NCBI GenBank assembly: GCA_963556145.1
Contig: OY744466.1
Coordinates: forward strand, 2,666,001 to 2,730,000
DNA length: 64,000 nucleotides
Origin: Hygrocybe punicea
Taxonomy: Eukaryota; Basidiomycota; Agaricomycetes; Agaricales; Hygrophoraceae
Direction: 5' to 3'
Part shown: piece by piece, positions 32,784 to 44,632 of the stretch
How the letters are laid out: each line of letters starts with the position of its first letter
Numbering within the stretch: position 1 is the first letter of the stretch
Notes under the pieces: model-generated
The model's input: the letters and a program-made list of their open reading frames with translations, nothing else
Databases searched by the model: none
Told to the model about the DNA's origin: nothing
Program-made: the position numbers and the translations under genes

Positions 32784-35700
32784 ATGTCGTCCGATTTCAA
32801 AGTTGCTGACTTCGACGAGGTGAGGGTAGCGCAGTCCATTATTATCGAATCTTATCATTCGACAGACGGAACTTTCGGGTGAAAATGGTGAAGTGTACCT
32901 TTTTCAGTGGCTCTCATCTGTCGAACAACAGTGTGCCAATGCCACTCCAGTGAGTCTATTGAAATTCATGAGATTCATTTATCTCAATGCGTTGCGCTCA
33001 GAGCTTTATCCGAGAAAGACAGTCTAGTCTAGAAAAGATCCTGGTGAAGGTTATCACAGCACCCGAGTCATACCCGCCCCCAGGTCGTGCTTTGCGCAAT
33101 CTTGCTGCGCGATGTATGATTGCGCTGTATACCCATGGCGAATCAAGAACGTTATTCGATATGTTGCAGTCGTTAATGAAAGTGGTCGGAGACTTCAAAA
33201 CTACAGATAGAGATTTGAACAAAATGTAGAACATCTTATTGTTGAAGTCTCATAATTCGTCTAATATCCTCATAGTGCGGCCTTTTCTTGCATTGGAGAT
33301 TTAATGGCCAACTTTGGTGCTCAGGTTTGTCCTTTCATTCGCTGTCTCCCTTGTTCTTCTCTGACTCCGACCGAAGTTCATGTCCTTTATGGCTGAAATC
33401 ACAATCGTTGCGCTAAGAACCGCCAAATCCTCAAATGTATGTCCGTTGTTGTTTTTTCGTGCAATACACATGACCTTTTGGTTGCTAGTCATCTCTACTG
33501 CGCTATCATGCATTGACAACACTGCGAAAATCTCTGATGACAGCAAAGAGGGCGGTAGTCGATGCAACATATAGGGATATCTTAAAACAAATGAAGTCTG
33601 GGCTCACCGATAAAGCTCTGCCCGTGCAACGTGTGGCTGCAGATGTACGTTCTTCCATCCAGCTTAGATCGTGAATTAAGCCACCTCTAGATACTTCTCA
33701 CTATGCACGATCCTCTTGAAGGGAATATGACGATAACTGAGATCGAATCTATCGTTTCACTCTGTAGCAAAAGCTTGGAAACTGCTGATCAGCTGACTCG
33801 CCAAGCTTTCTCCCGACTTGTTGGGCATTTACTTGCCTCCACTCAACTGGAATGCGTCCCTTCAGCTTCGGAATCTTCTCACAAAGGGAAACAGGATCCA
33901 GAGACTCCGCCCACCCAAATCATGTTAACGTTGGACGAGATGTTTTCACAACTTTCCACTCAATTCCACAAACTGCATATATCGCGTAGATCTCGAGTGG
34001 GCATCTTCGACTTTTACGCAGCATTACTGACGAAGCTCGGTTCTACCTTTGTGGAGTCGAATTACACCCTCATAGTTGGTCATCTCATGACGGAAATTGT
34101 ATCGAACCCTCGGACCGCCTCTACACGACCTGAAAAGTTGTTAGTTCGCAAATTGGTCGACATTATTTTGAGAGATCTCATCGGGGTCCGCATGCTGAGT
34201 GAGCAAGGACAGATAGCAGCCATTCAAGAGCTTTCCCGTTGTTACTTGAAGAGGTGGCCTGCCATGATGCCAGGCCAAATTTCTCCCGCATCCGCTGTCC
34301 TTGCTATCATCCTCAGGGAAACTGCAGGGCTACTGCAACAGTTAGGCAATGCTCCTCCTCCTGTGCAGGTCTGTTTCTCTGTCATGGGTCATTCCTTCGA
34401 CCTCATTGTTTCGTCGCCAGGATGCTCTCGCAGAGCCTTTGATAACGCTTCTTGCTCACCCGAGTCACACAGTCCGCGTTAATGCTGCTCGGGCGCTGCA
34501 ATACTTTTGTTTTTCAACACCATTGCGATTGCCGAAAACCATATTTACTGTTATGGAGATGTTACAACGTGACCTCAATTCATTGGTCGTACCTACAAGT
34601 TCTTCGGATGTTCGCTTTCGCGCACTGGGACATGCCTATGGACTCGCCGCCCTGATCTGTGTCATACCCGAACGACCGCTGTACGTGTCCTATGATGCTA
34701 GTGCGAAAGTGCTCGATATAGCGGTTCAACTTCTGAAACGAGCTGGTGATCACGAAGTCGCCGTCGCAAGAGTGGAAATAGAAGTTGCCTGGGCGTCTAT
34801 CGCGTCGTTAATGTCATTAGGCCCAAACTTCGTGCGGCCCCACTTACCTCAGTTATTAGTCCTATGGCGGAATGCTCTCCCCAAATCAACAAGCAAGGAT
34901 TCGGCCGGTAATGTAGGACGCAGTGTCGGAGAATGGGCTTTTCTTTTGCATGTACGCGAGTGTGCCCTTGGTGCCATTCTTCGCTTCCTGCGGCACAATG
35001 CGGTTTTGGTTACCCTTGACGTAGCGAGACGGGTCGCCTCCGTGCTCAGCAACGCTCTTGTATTCGCGAACAATCTTGTTAGTCAGATTGCCGACGAACT
35101 TACGGAAGCACTCTCCACACCGTCAGGAAACATTTCTTTCAGGTCCATGGAGGCTCTGCTTCGTCGTCGAATCTATCAATGCTTTACCGCTCTTGGCTTC
35201 TCGAGTATCACAGATTCCATGCAATCGACGTTGCTGCAGTCCGTCGTTTCTCTATTTGCAAGCCCAGACGGATATACCGGTTCTCCTGTGCAGGCCGCCA
35301 TCGCATCGTCTTCTGGAACCTTCATTTCTGTCTGGCAGACTGTGGACGGTTATGCATATGGTGTGACATCCATTGACATTATGGAAACCGCTGGAGTGGG
35401 ATCCGAAGACGAGACTTCTCATCATCACAGAGATATTTTGAACCGCGACACAATCTCTGTCTCCATAGACGCTTTGGTCAGTATGTACGCAGTATCGCCT
35501 CCAGAGTCGTTCGCTCATCGACTTTTTAGCTCCACAAGCCAGTGCTAGGAGCCTGCGAACATGATCCCCTTTCGCTCTGTGAGGCTCTTACTTCACAAGA
35601 ACCTCATCCACCTGAGCCGCCTCCTGCAGCAACTTCCGTTGTTGACACCGCAATTGAATTATTCGCTGAACTACTACCGCTTCAAGGTCTTGCTTCCACC

Positions 35701-38700
35701 ACACGCATTATCACTTACATTCTGGATTCAATTCGCTCCTCTAATTTTGAAAAAAATTCAGGTCGCAAAGCAGCCGTTCTTATTAATGCTTCTGTTGCCC
35801 TCGTTCTAGCGTTACGTCGCGCTGGAACATTTCATTTTCGCCGAGCCCAGGACATTTTTGGTGGTACTAATATCGCAACGACGTTGGCATCATTTCTAAA
35901 GGTATCGTTTGATAGCAGTATACGCCTAAACCCTTCACACTAACTTCTTGTGTTAGGATATTCTAGGGGATGGGGATCCCGTTATCCGATTCGCCGCCAG
36001 TGAATCTATCGGCCGGTTAGCGAGTCTCGCAGGCACTACATTTTTGACGTCTCAGATCAAACTCTTGGTTGATCAAGTGGTTAATAATCGTGATCCCCTC
36101 GGTAGAGCTGGATGTGCCCTTACATTTGGCGCTATCTACAGCCATGTCGGTGGTCTAGCCGCAGGTCCACTTTTGAAAACCACCGTCAACGTTCTCTTAT
36201 CACTGAGTAACGATCCTCATCCCATCGTTCATTTTTGGGCGTTGAAAGCATTGGCGCTTGTCATTAACTCTGCCAGCTTGGCGTATGCACCATTTGTTTC
36301 GAGTACACTTGGTATGCTTTTGAAAGTATATCTTGTGGAGTCTCATGAACGGGAAGGAGGAACCTTGGCTAATGCAAACATGAGTGGCGATTACCCAGCC
36401 TACCCTGTCGTTTGCCAGATCATTGACGCAGTCATCACAATTCTCGGACCAGATATGCAAGAATCACCTCGAACCAGGACTCTTCTGCTGAACCTTGTCC
36501 ACGAATTCTCGGTGGAGGATGATGAAGCAATTTGTGTGGAGGCTATCAAATGCATCCAACATTTCCTCATGTTTGCTCCTGAACACGTTCATATCCCTGA
36601 ATTGGTCGATCAGTTTAGGGCGCATCTTTCTTCACCCCGAAGGCCCCCCAAGCTAGCAACTATCAACGCACTCTACCAGCTAGTGCAGAAGGATGCCCTG
36701 GCCATGTCAAAGCTGGGTGGGGACCAGCTCGTTGAAGATCTCTTCTTGATGCTCGACGATGATCCATCAGTTGAAGGTGTTCGAAACGTCATTTCCAGCT
36801 GGCTCAAACAGACGGTTATTCACAACCCCTCTGCGTGGATTGATTTATGTCAAAGGATCATGTCTAGAACCACGGCTTCGCAACGGGTTGCAGATGCCGC
36901 AACGACTCGCGGGAGCCTGCATGACGACGAAGGGGAATCTCTGAATTTCGGCATGGCCCATGGCCAGATCGGCACTGGACAAGCGCGTTTGACGTCTCGT
37001 TGGAGGACACAGCTATTCGCTCTTCAGTGCTTGCATGACATTTGTACCATCGTTGCCCGAAGTGGACAAATGGAACATCTTGATATCAACATAGCCAGAC
37101 GGCAGGGAATACCTACATCTGGCCTTCTTGTTTCCCGCGTGCCGGATCTCATCAAAATGGCCTTCACGGCGTCCGCCGCTTATGTCACAGAAATCCGACT
37201 TGAGGGTCTTGTTGTCCTTCGAGACATAATCGAGGTATATAGACCTGGACTCTTTCGTTGTCTTACGTCCTGAGTCTTTCACAGATATTCGCAGCCGTTC
37301 CGGATCCAGCGTGTGCTGATGCTCGTCTTCTAGAGCAGCATCAAGCTCCTATAACTGCTGCCCTTACGCCAGCGATTTCGCCTGATTCCACTCCAGAGAT
37401 TTTGGCAGCTGCCGTCCAAACAAGTGCCATCTTCGTTGGGTGTGGGGTTGTGAAGGATGTCAGTCGAATGGGGCGCATCTTAAAATTATTGACAGGCGCA
37501 CTGGAACAATCAAAAGGTCAGTCGGCTTCTTCGACTGGATGACGTATCCTTTGTGACAAAACACAGATTCAGGGATGTTGTCCCTCGGCGACACCGGTGA
37601 ATTAGGTCCAAATGCCTCAGCTATGCTTCGGATATCGACGTTGTCAGCGTGGGCTCAACTTGAAATAGCTAGTTCTTGTCAAGTATATCTCGCTGACGTG
37701 CTGAAACCTTTCCGACACACTCTCGTCTCCTTGTGGATTGCCTATTTACGTGACTATGCCATCATTCGTGCCAATTCTGAATTTCTCCACGACGCTTCAT
37801 CTGTTGCCTTGGATTCCTCTTACTCCAGCCTTGGAAAGGAAGTACTTCTACCAGTAGGTCATTTGTTATGTTATCTGCTTTGCTGGATTCTGATATCTTC
37901 AGTACTACCTCAACTCCTGGCCAGTTATTCTCCAAGCTCTGGCTACGGCCATGCAAGAGGGTGATCCATACGTTCTTGCTGTAATGCATGGGCAAGAATC
38001 AGCTTCCAATGCTCAAATTACCACGCAGGATGAACCAGCTATCTTCTTCTTTATAATCTTTGGTCTTGCGTACGAAACACTGGCATCCTCTCTGTTGGAT
38101 TCAACTTCGGCAATATCCACACGTCATACTACTGTGGTGGCAGCCCTCCAAGCTCTAAAGTGTCTCGTATGCTCAGCGTATTCTGGGAGGGCAATGATGG
38201 ATACCACTGCATCTGATGAATTTATCAGTCTATGTTATCGTCTGGCTATGACTGAGACAGCTGCTATTCAAGTCCACCTGATAGAACTGCTTACCATCTT
38301 TGCGGCGAGCCAACGCCACCAACATGGTGAGCCTGGAAATGCCAGGTTGGTTACTCATCATCTATGGATGTAAAGGGCTGACATTCTTGAAGCAGCATGC
38401 CTTTAACCTTCGCTGAAGCTCACTGCCTTCATATATGTGCTTATATACTGCAGCATGCCATAATTAGCTCTATTCGTGAGTCTGTTGATTAAAGGTCCAT
38501 GAACACTCTTTAATTTACATAGAGGGAAATCAAGCTGACAGACTCAATGTGATCAAGGCTTCATTTGCTGCCTTTTACAGTGTGGCCTCTGTTGCTTCAG
38601 ACCCAGTGTGCAGAGAAGATATCCGAGGAGTAGCAATGCTTCTTTACTGTGGTATGTAATGTTTGGTATTATGATTATTGAAGATGGTAAAGCAGGAATT

Positions 38701-39662
38701 TACAGATTTATTGAAAAATGAATCCTCAGAGATTGATCTTGTAGGGCCGACCCTTCTATCATTGAAATCAATATTGGAGCTTCCTGCTTCCGATGAAGAG
38801 GAAAGGTTTGGTCAATTGATCAATGGTCTACTTTCAACATGTTTGCTCAACATTCATGAAATGCGGTATGGATGTTGACTTGTTGGAGAGTGAATGATTG
38901 AAGAGTTTTCAGAAATCGTCAAGGATTAATTTCCAATCAAAAAATCAAGAACAACCTTCTGGCAGCTGTGTTGATATTAACTGTTATGCATCCAAATGTC
39001 AAAGTAGGCCAAACAGTGATTGAACAATGTTGTTTTGTGATTTCCCAGAAATTACAAGCTATGGGAGAGGCAAGTTATTAATCTGTTTAATGAAAGTTAC
39101 TCATGAAGATTTTTCTTAGATATCTTTGACTGCAGCTTACTGTGTCAGGACTCTCATTGTTGCATCAATGTCTGGCAATATCCTCTTGCATCAGTGCTCC
39201 AAATTATTGGTGCCAGCACTAATTGAGTATATTGCCAAGATAGCAGCACAAGACACTGATGGCAAGGTTTCTGACACTGATTTATTGGTGATGGAAGAAG
39301 TCTGGAAGGCATTTTCAGCGATATTTGTGTCCATAACAGAAATGCAGCGTGGGTATTATTTATGAAACAATTTGCAGAACTAATAATTGTTTATTGCAGG
39401 AATTTCATTGTTGAGTGTATTGTTGCCAACAACTGCTCTCCTGCTGCAAGGCCATCCCACATCATCAAAAGCCCTCAATTTGCAAACTGTAGCAAAACTT
39501 CTTTTCCTTGTTACATTTTCACCTTCATCATTCCGAGAAGCTTCTGCAAAGCTTGATAAACAAATAAGAGAGGTTTTGGAACAATCTGTCCGACATGCTG
39601 TGGGAGATGTTACAAAGGAGCCAAACACTTCTAAACCCCAAATATTGTTACGCTCCTTCTAA
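32784..39662 (+). CDS. HEAT-repeat protein, HEATR5/LAA1 family
   Basis: A long gene with around 20 short introns. The first exons I traced are 32,784-32,819, 32,866-32,949, 33,002-33,225 and 33,276-33,324. Large exons cover about 33,700-35,900, 35,960-37,230 and 37,290-38,350. The last stop is at 39,660-39,662. My estimate is about 1,900 residues. Signatures include LRNLAARCMIALYTHGESRTLFDML, LTDKALPVQRVAAD, GHAYGLAALICVIPERPLYVSY, FLLHVRECALGAILRFL, NRDPLGRAGCALTFGAIYSHVGGLAAGPLLK and DEAICVEAIKCIQHFLMF, as in HEATR5B and yeast Laa1. These are cytosolic alpha-solenoids that bind AP-1 and support clathrin-dependent trafficking. From about 38,380 onward the coding sequence becomes AT-rich and poor in CpG while still readable, so exon borders there are less certain. 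Confidence 0.85.
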
Positions 39663-40080
39663 TGTTTTAGTGTATTCAGTATTTCTTTCTAACCTTTTGG
39701 CAATTTTCACAATTTTTGTCATTGTCAGTAATCTAAAAGGAAGGTGACAATTGGGCTCAAGTGATGTGGGTGTTTTGCTTATGCTTATGTGAATGGTTTA
39801 TGTGCAGCCATGATCTGTCATGTGAAGTCCTTGTCAAGCCTGAGAAACCTTGTGAGGCAAAGCTGAGCTCTGCCATCAGTAAATTGACTGGGTTAAGGCA
39901 AGGGTAGCTATAGCTAGCTAGCTCTAATGTAGAATTAGTGGCTGAGAATACCATAGAGATAGCACTAAGATCTAGCTATAGAATCCAACAATAATTCGCA
40001 TATGGACATGAACCAGAGTTTAGTCAGTATTAACATACTTATACCCCAACTCTGAACAAGAAACACTTGACCTGTATACG
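39663..40080. other. Intergenic border sequence
   Basis: AT-rich, with a short TAGCTAGC repeat near 39,908-39,922. No gene or RNA recognised. It separates the conserved gene block from Gypsy and Helitron sequence. Confidence 0.45.
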
Positions 40081-40661
40081 ATGGGAGAAAACTCTGCAAC
40101 AGCTCAAAAACACACCACCAAGCCATTCCTACATTCTGTGGGTCTTCGCAGCAAGGGAGACACTTGCAAGTACATAAAACTGTTTGACGATGGCATGATG
40201 GTTAACTCCATCTGCACCTCGACATACAAGAAACATCGTGAGCACCTCAGTGCCCTGTACCACAAAAGACCCTATGCATGGCTGACAGAACCGGCGTGCC
40301 CTCACGAGGATGCTGGATAGGCAACATGGAACTCGGCGGACTATGTAAAAGTGCTGCTTTCGAGGTATTCCCAAGCGGGGGCAACTGGGCATTGCTGTTC
40401 GGTAAACCCCTACTCCAGCAATACAAGGCTATCCACACGACTATACCCTATGCATCCCATATGACAATGGATGGCAGACTATACTAAATGAGAACCAAGA
40501 CACCATAACAACCGAGAGGCCCCAGGTCCCACCAATGAACTGCACCATGCGCGAAGCGGCCCTAAGACCGAGACCCATCGCCACAGGAGTCAGGCTATTG
40601 TGGCATCATGAATGCCGGTCCCCATCAGAATTGTGGGACACAGTGAACGAGGTGAAGCCGG
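40081..40661 (+). pseudogene. Ty3/Gypsy pol fragment: retropepsin end
   Basis: Two overlapping plus-strand frames reconstruct the end of a Gypsy protease region. The first (40,081-40,320) contains KLFDDGMMVNSIC, corresponding to the aspartic-protease active-site stretch. The second (about 40,278-40,487) contains AAFEVFPSGGNWALLFGKPLLQQYKAIH, which I recognise as the segment after the protease in basidiomycete Gypsy polyproteins. The frame change and the stops show decay. It abuts an LTR fragment at 40,662. Confidence 0.6.
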
Positions 40662-40915
40662 TGTGACGGCGAGTTCTGTTGTAGACCCGGAATAGGAATC
40701 TACTAGAAGGGGTGATCTGCTAGAAAGAGATCAAAGGAGTAAAGTGTTTCTATGTAGTCTAGTCAATCTAACCCGAATCCGGGGTTCCGGATTAGAGGGG
40801 AAGTGTAAGGGAACTATGAAGATGGAATGGAGACCATACGAAGCGAGGACTAAAAGTGTAGAACTGAAGCGGGATAATAAGATGGGATATAATAAGATGG
40901 GATGTAATATTATGA
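40662..40915. repeat. LTR fragment, same family as 8,936-9,557
   Basis: Starts TGTGACGGCGAGTTC and follows the 8,936 LTR with more substitutions for about 250 bp to GATGTAATATTATGA. There the 3' terminus of Helitron 1 begins (A followed by CTTGGGG). Confidence 0.75.
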
Positions 40916-41446
40916 CTTGGGGAAGTGGGCCATCGCAAGCATGGCATGAACGAGTTCTTCTGGGTTCTATTCAATCATTTAATGTACATTATTTATTCTA
41001 CATAATCTGCAATAATTTGTTTGTATAATTTATAACAAGGATGATCTGTTCTGTTAATGACAATGTACTATTTGTCTGCAGTTGGGACCTTTGATCAAGA
41101 GACTACAAATCTCTTGGACAATCTTATTTACACTTGTTCCTGCTATACTTGTATATCAATAGTCAACCAACATTGTAGTGGACTGAATGTCAGTTATTCA
41201 ACAGTTTATCCTGGCATTTACCACTACCACTGTTACCATTACTTACCAGTGCTTGGGCAATAAGTAACAATAAGAAATTAAGTGTTTGACATCATGTAAT
41301 CTATTTATAACATTTCTTAGGAATATTTAATGGCCCACTTTCCCACCCAGAAGATTTCCTTTAATTTTGATGTCCGATATGAATTTCCACTGGTGAAAAT
41401 TTTGAATGTCCCACTTTCCCACCCAATAGTCCTCAATTATATTAAA
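40916..41446. other. 3' non-coding region of Helitron 1
   Basis: Between the helicase-protease stop and the 3' terminus. AT-rich, with two copies of a CCCACTTTCCCACCCA motif at 41,334-41,349 and 41,411-41,426. No gene seen. Confidence 0.45.
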
Positions 41447-42910
41447 TTACTGGTTTCGTGCATAAACTGCTAGCACAAGAATTTTATTTTCATATCTTTT
41501 GAAATCATCATCCAACATCATACCAATGTGGCCATTTTGCTTACATGTTGCTCCCATTGTCATTCCATCATGATACCAAATTTTTCCACCTTCTGATATG
41601 AATCGAGATGTAAAGTGATATCCTCCAGCATATACAATACCTCTTAGATGCAAATTTACTGACTTTTCATTTACATTTACAGTTATTTGATGGCTGGTAA
41701 TCATGTTTATGTTGGGATATTCTAATACCAGCAAATCAGGTGTTTTTGTATAGTATATGGTACGCATCATTGAAACATTACATTGTGGACATTTATTTCT
41801 AACATTATATGCAATGGTTTGCACCCAATCAGATGTTGAACCAGAAACAGATGGATCAGCATGCAATACATAGGTAAGTTTGTCATCCTTTTCTGGACCT
41901 TCATAGTCACAGTGAGAACAAATGAGCTGTGAAGATGCAATACAATCTTGTGGTTTCAGCATTTCCATACATAGTGTAGCAACACTGATGCCAGTAGCAC
42001 CCATGGGAAATTGTTCTGGATGGTTGGCATGGAGTTTCATTCTCACTGCATTTCTTACATTTTCAAAGTTCAATTGTGATGCCATCAGGTTAAACCCATG
42101 TACAAGTGTTGACAGATAAATGTTTCTAATTGACTGAAATCTTGTTGTCCAACTTGCAGGATGTTCTGCCCATATATTGTACAAAATAACAAAGAGTGAA
42201 TCATATGCACAACTCCAGTTGTTTTCATCCCAATGTAAGCCACGAGGAGTAAGAATAGTGCTACTGCCTTCATGAGTTATTATTATTCTCTTTTTCCTAC
42301 TCAAAAGTGGTGTCTCATCATGTTCATCGTAAGTACGTTTTAAATTTTGCTTTACTGGTGAGCTTCCTTTTGCAGCCACAAAACCAAGATTGGCTTGTTG
42401 AAGTATACTTTGCTGGTTCTTTGTATTATTAGATTTTCCAATGATTTGCCACGTACTATCAACAACCACAGGAAGTATAGGTAGTGGATCTCTGGCAGAC
42501 CATCTTAATGCAGCATCTACTTTGGCAGGAACATAATCAGTGCCTTTCCATAATTGATATTGACGAATCAATGTATTGCGGAGTTGCCCAGTTAAGTGAT
42601 CAGGTAGTTGTCCTTCATATCTAAGCCTTGTGATATCATCTAATATTTCTTGTTCTCTGAATTCTTGTCTGAGATAGCCACTGCAACCTCTTGTAATAAC
42701 ATTAGGGTCAAAACCTTGGATAATGATGGAGCCTGCTGCACTTGCACTTCTAGACAGAGCTGTGTAATATGACATGTGAGAAAAACAGCTGTTTAAATGT
42801 ACAACATTGTAAGGGCGGGTTTTTCCCTGAGATGCATGAGCTGTCATAGCAAAGTTGGGCAGCACCCATACTTGTTGTCTTTCAACAGATTCTTTCAGAT
42901 CACTGGGGAA
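41447..42910 (-). pseudogene. Helitron 1: helicase end and cysteine-protease-like domain
   Basis: Open minus-strand frame from the insertion border at 42,910 to the stop at 41,447. It starts in Pif1 helicase motifs (SDLKESVERQQVWVLPNF, then FAMTAHASQGKTRP, then YYTALSRSASAAGSIIIQGF). After a linker it holds a domain of about 230 residues with N-W-S-C-A-Y-D-S-L-F, a Cys-x2-Cys pair region (CSHCDYEG, CPQCNVSMM), GGYHFTSRF and IWYHDGM. The ordered Cys, His and Asp look like a papain-fold peptidase related to ubiquitin-specific proteases; that reading is inference. The corresponding region of Helitron 2 is collinear. Confidence 0.7.
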
Positions 42911-44065
42911 TTACGAGTTCTTTTAATTTATTAAAAGACTCGTTCTTTATCAGACCTGGTTCAGTGAGGGTTCGTAATTAATTAATTAATGAAGTTGATC
43001 GTATGTAGGGGACTTTTTTTTTTGGTAAAAGATATGATTCTACTTGTTATACTGAAAAATAACATGTGGTCTAAGCCATGTGTGGACAAGCTTACATAAG
43101 CATCCAAATATGGGTTGCCTCAGAAAAGACACATTACCTTCAAATTATATTCAAAATATTCGTACTGACTTCAATTCTTATCGGAATCAGCTGAAAATTG
43201 AACTGCTGACTAATATAACCATTTCAGGCAAGGTGTGACAGTCACATGTGACCAATCTAACCATATAAGGCAATTTCTGATATTGTATAGCAAATTTTTT
43301 ACTGATCACAATGGTGACAGTCACATGTGACCAGTCTAACCATATAAGGCAATTTTGCACTATGAATGCTAAATTTTGAGCTGATCACAGGAGTCATAGT
43401 CACATGTGACCACTATTACTATATATGGAAATATCAGCCATATAAGCAGAAATGAGCTTAACTCAGATAATATACTGATATTTTTACTTAAAACATAAAA
43501 TTCAATGTGATATTACCGTATATATACATTATCTTATATGCTAATTTATTTCAAGCAAAATTATGGTGTTCATAATAATCATACAAACAAAAATCCAATA
43601 AAAGAAAAAAGACTTTGTTCATGCCATATGTAACATTAGCCCAATCATCAAGCACAGCTGTCTTCATGTTGTCATCTGTTGTACAGCATACAAGGTCCTG
43701 GAGAAGGTAAGTCAATTATTATTATAATGTTTAGGAGGCAGTTGTATTTGACAGTTGACCTATTGCCTCCTCAACATTTCTTTTTTGGCTGAGAATATTA
43801 TATAATGATACAGCACAGAAGACATGACAGTAAGAGAGGAGGTTGATGAACACTCAAGACACTTTATGTAGTTTTATTTTTTCTACTTTTCATGTTGCTG
43901 AGGTGAGAGATGGGCTTATTAGAACAATTGGCAGTATACAACATATGCTATGTATCTTATACCATATGTAACATGCTTTATGCAATTGTTTACTTCATCA
44001 TGGAAGTGAAGAGGGGAAAAAAAGAACTTGTTCATGCCATGCGCAGCACTGGCCCACTAAACAAG
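42911..44065 (+). mobile_element. Short non-autonomous Helitron-type element, copy 1 (1,155 bp)
   Basis: Starts TTACGAGTTCTTTTAATTTA, which with the following bases forms a hairpin (ACGAGT...ACTCGT), and ends GGCCCACTAAACAAG. Removing it restores the helicase reading HCLFPSD across CTA|TTC, so it inserted between A and T with no target duplication, as Helitrons do. The termini are not the canonical TC...CTRR. It shares sequence with copies at 51,133-52,295 and 58,349-59,177. It encodes nothing and contains three 79-bp-spaced GTCACATGTGAC palindromes. Confidence 0.85.
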
Positions 44066-44632
44066 TAGACAGTGAATTGTTTTTGTGCTCTTCACAATAG
44101 GAACAACATTATCTGGTAGACCAGGTATTTGAACCAATTGAGGTGGATTATCCAATTTCACAAAGAGTGTGTCGAGAACACGTTTATTATGAGGGCCTTT
44201 GATTGATTGCAAGCCAACAACAATGCCTTCCTGGCCTTTGGTGATGTATAATTCAGTCGCATCATTATTTCGGATCATTACAGGCATGCCAAGACACAAT
44301 GGAAGCTTTCCAGGAAAATGTTCAGTTGCTCCATGGTTGAGTTTCCAAATCTCAAGTTGTTCATCAAAATCAATCTGATTTGATTTGTGAATTGTCTTTG
44401 ATGCTGCTTGCGATTTTCCCCATTTGGTTTTATTAGCTGGATCACTTTCTTTGCCCCATTTGTCCATAGAGTAGAAGTGGATCAACTTTTGATTTGTATC
44501 CTCTGCAAAACGCTCACATCCAAGCTGATTGATTCTGTCTTTTTGAGAGTGCACCCCACAGATGATAGCAACATTTCTGAAATTTTTTGCAGCAACATTT
44601 GGCTGATCTGAGCGTTTGCCAGCAATTCTCTT
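44066..44632 (-). pseudogene. Helitron 1: central helicase segment
   Basis: Minus-strand frame between two insertions: AGKRSDQPNVAAKNFRNVAIICGVHSQKD to PIVKSTKTIHCL. It is collinear with residues about 440-635 of the Helitron 2 ORF and includes LCLGMPVMIRNNDATELYITKGQEG. The start and end coincide with the target sites of hAT-like element 2 and the short Helitron-type copy 1. Confidence 0.75.
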
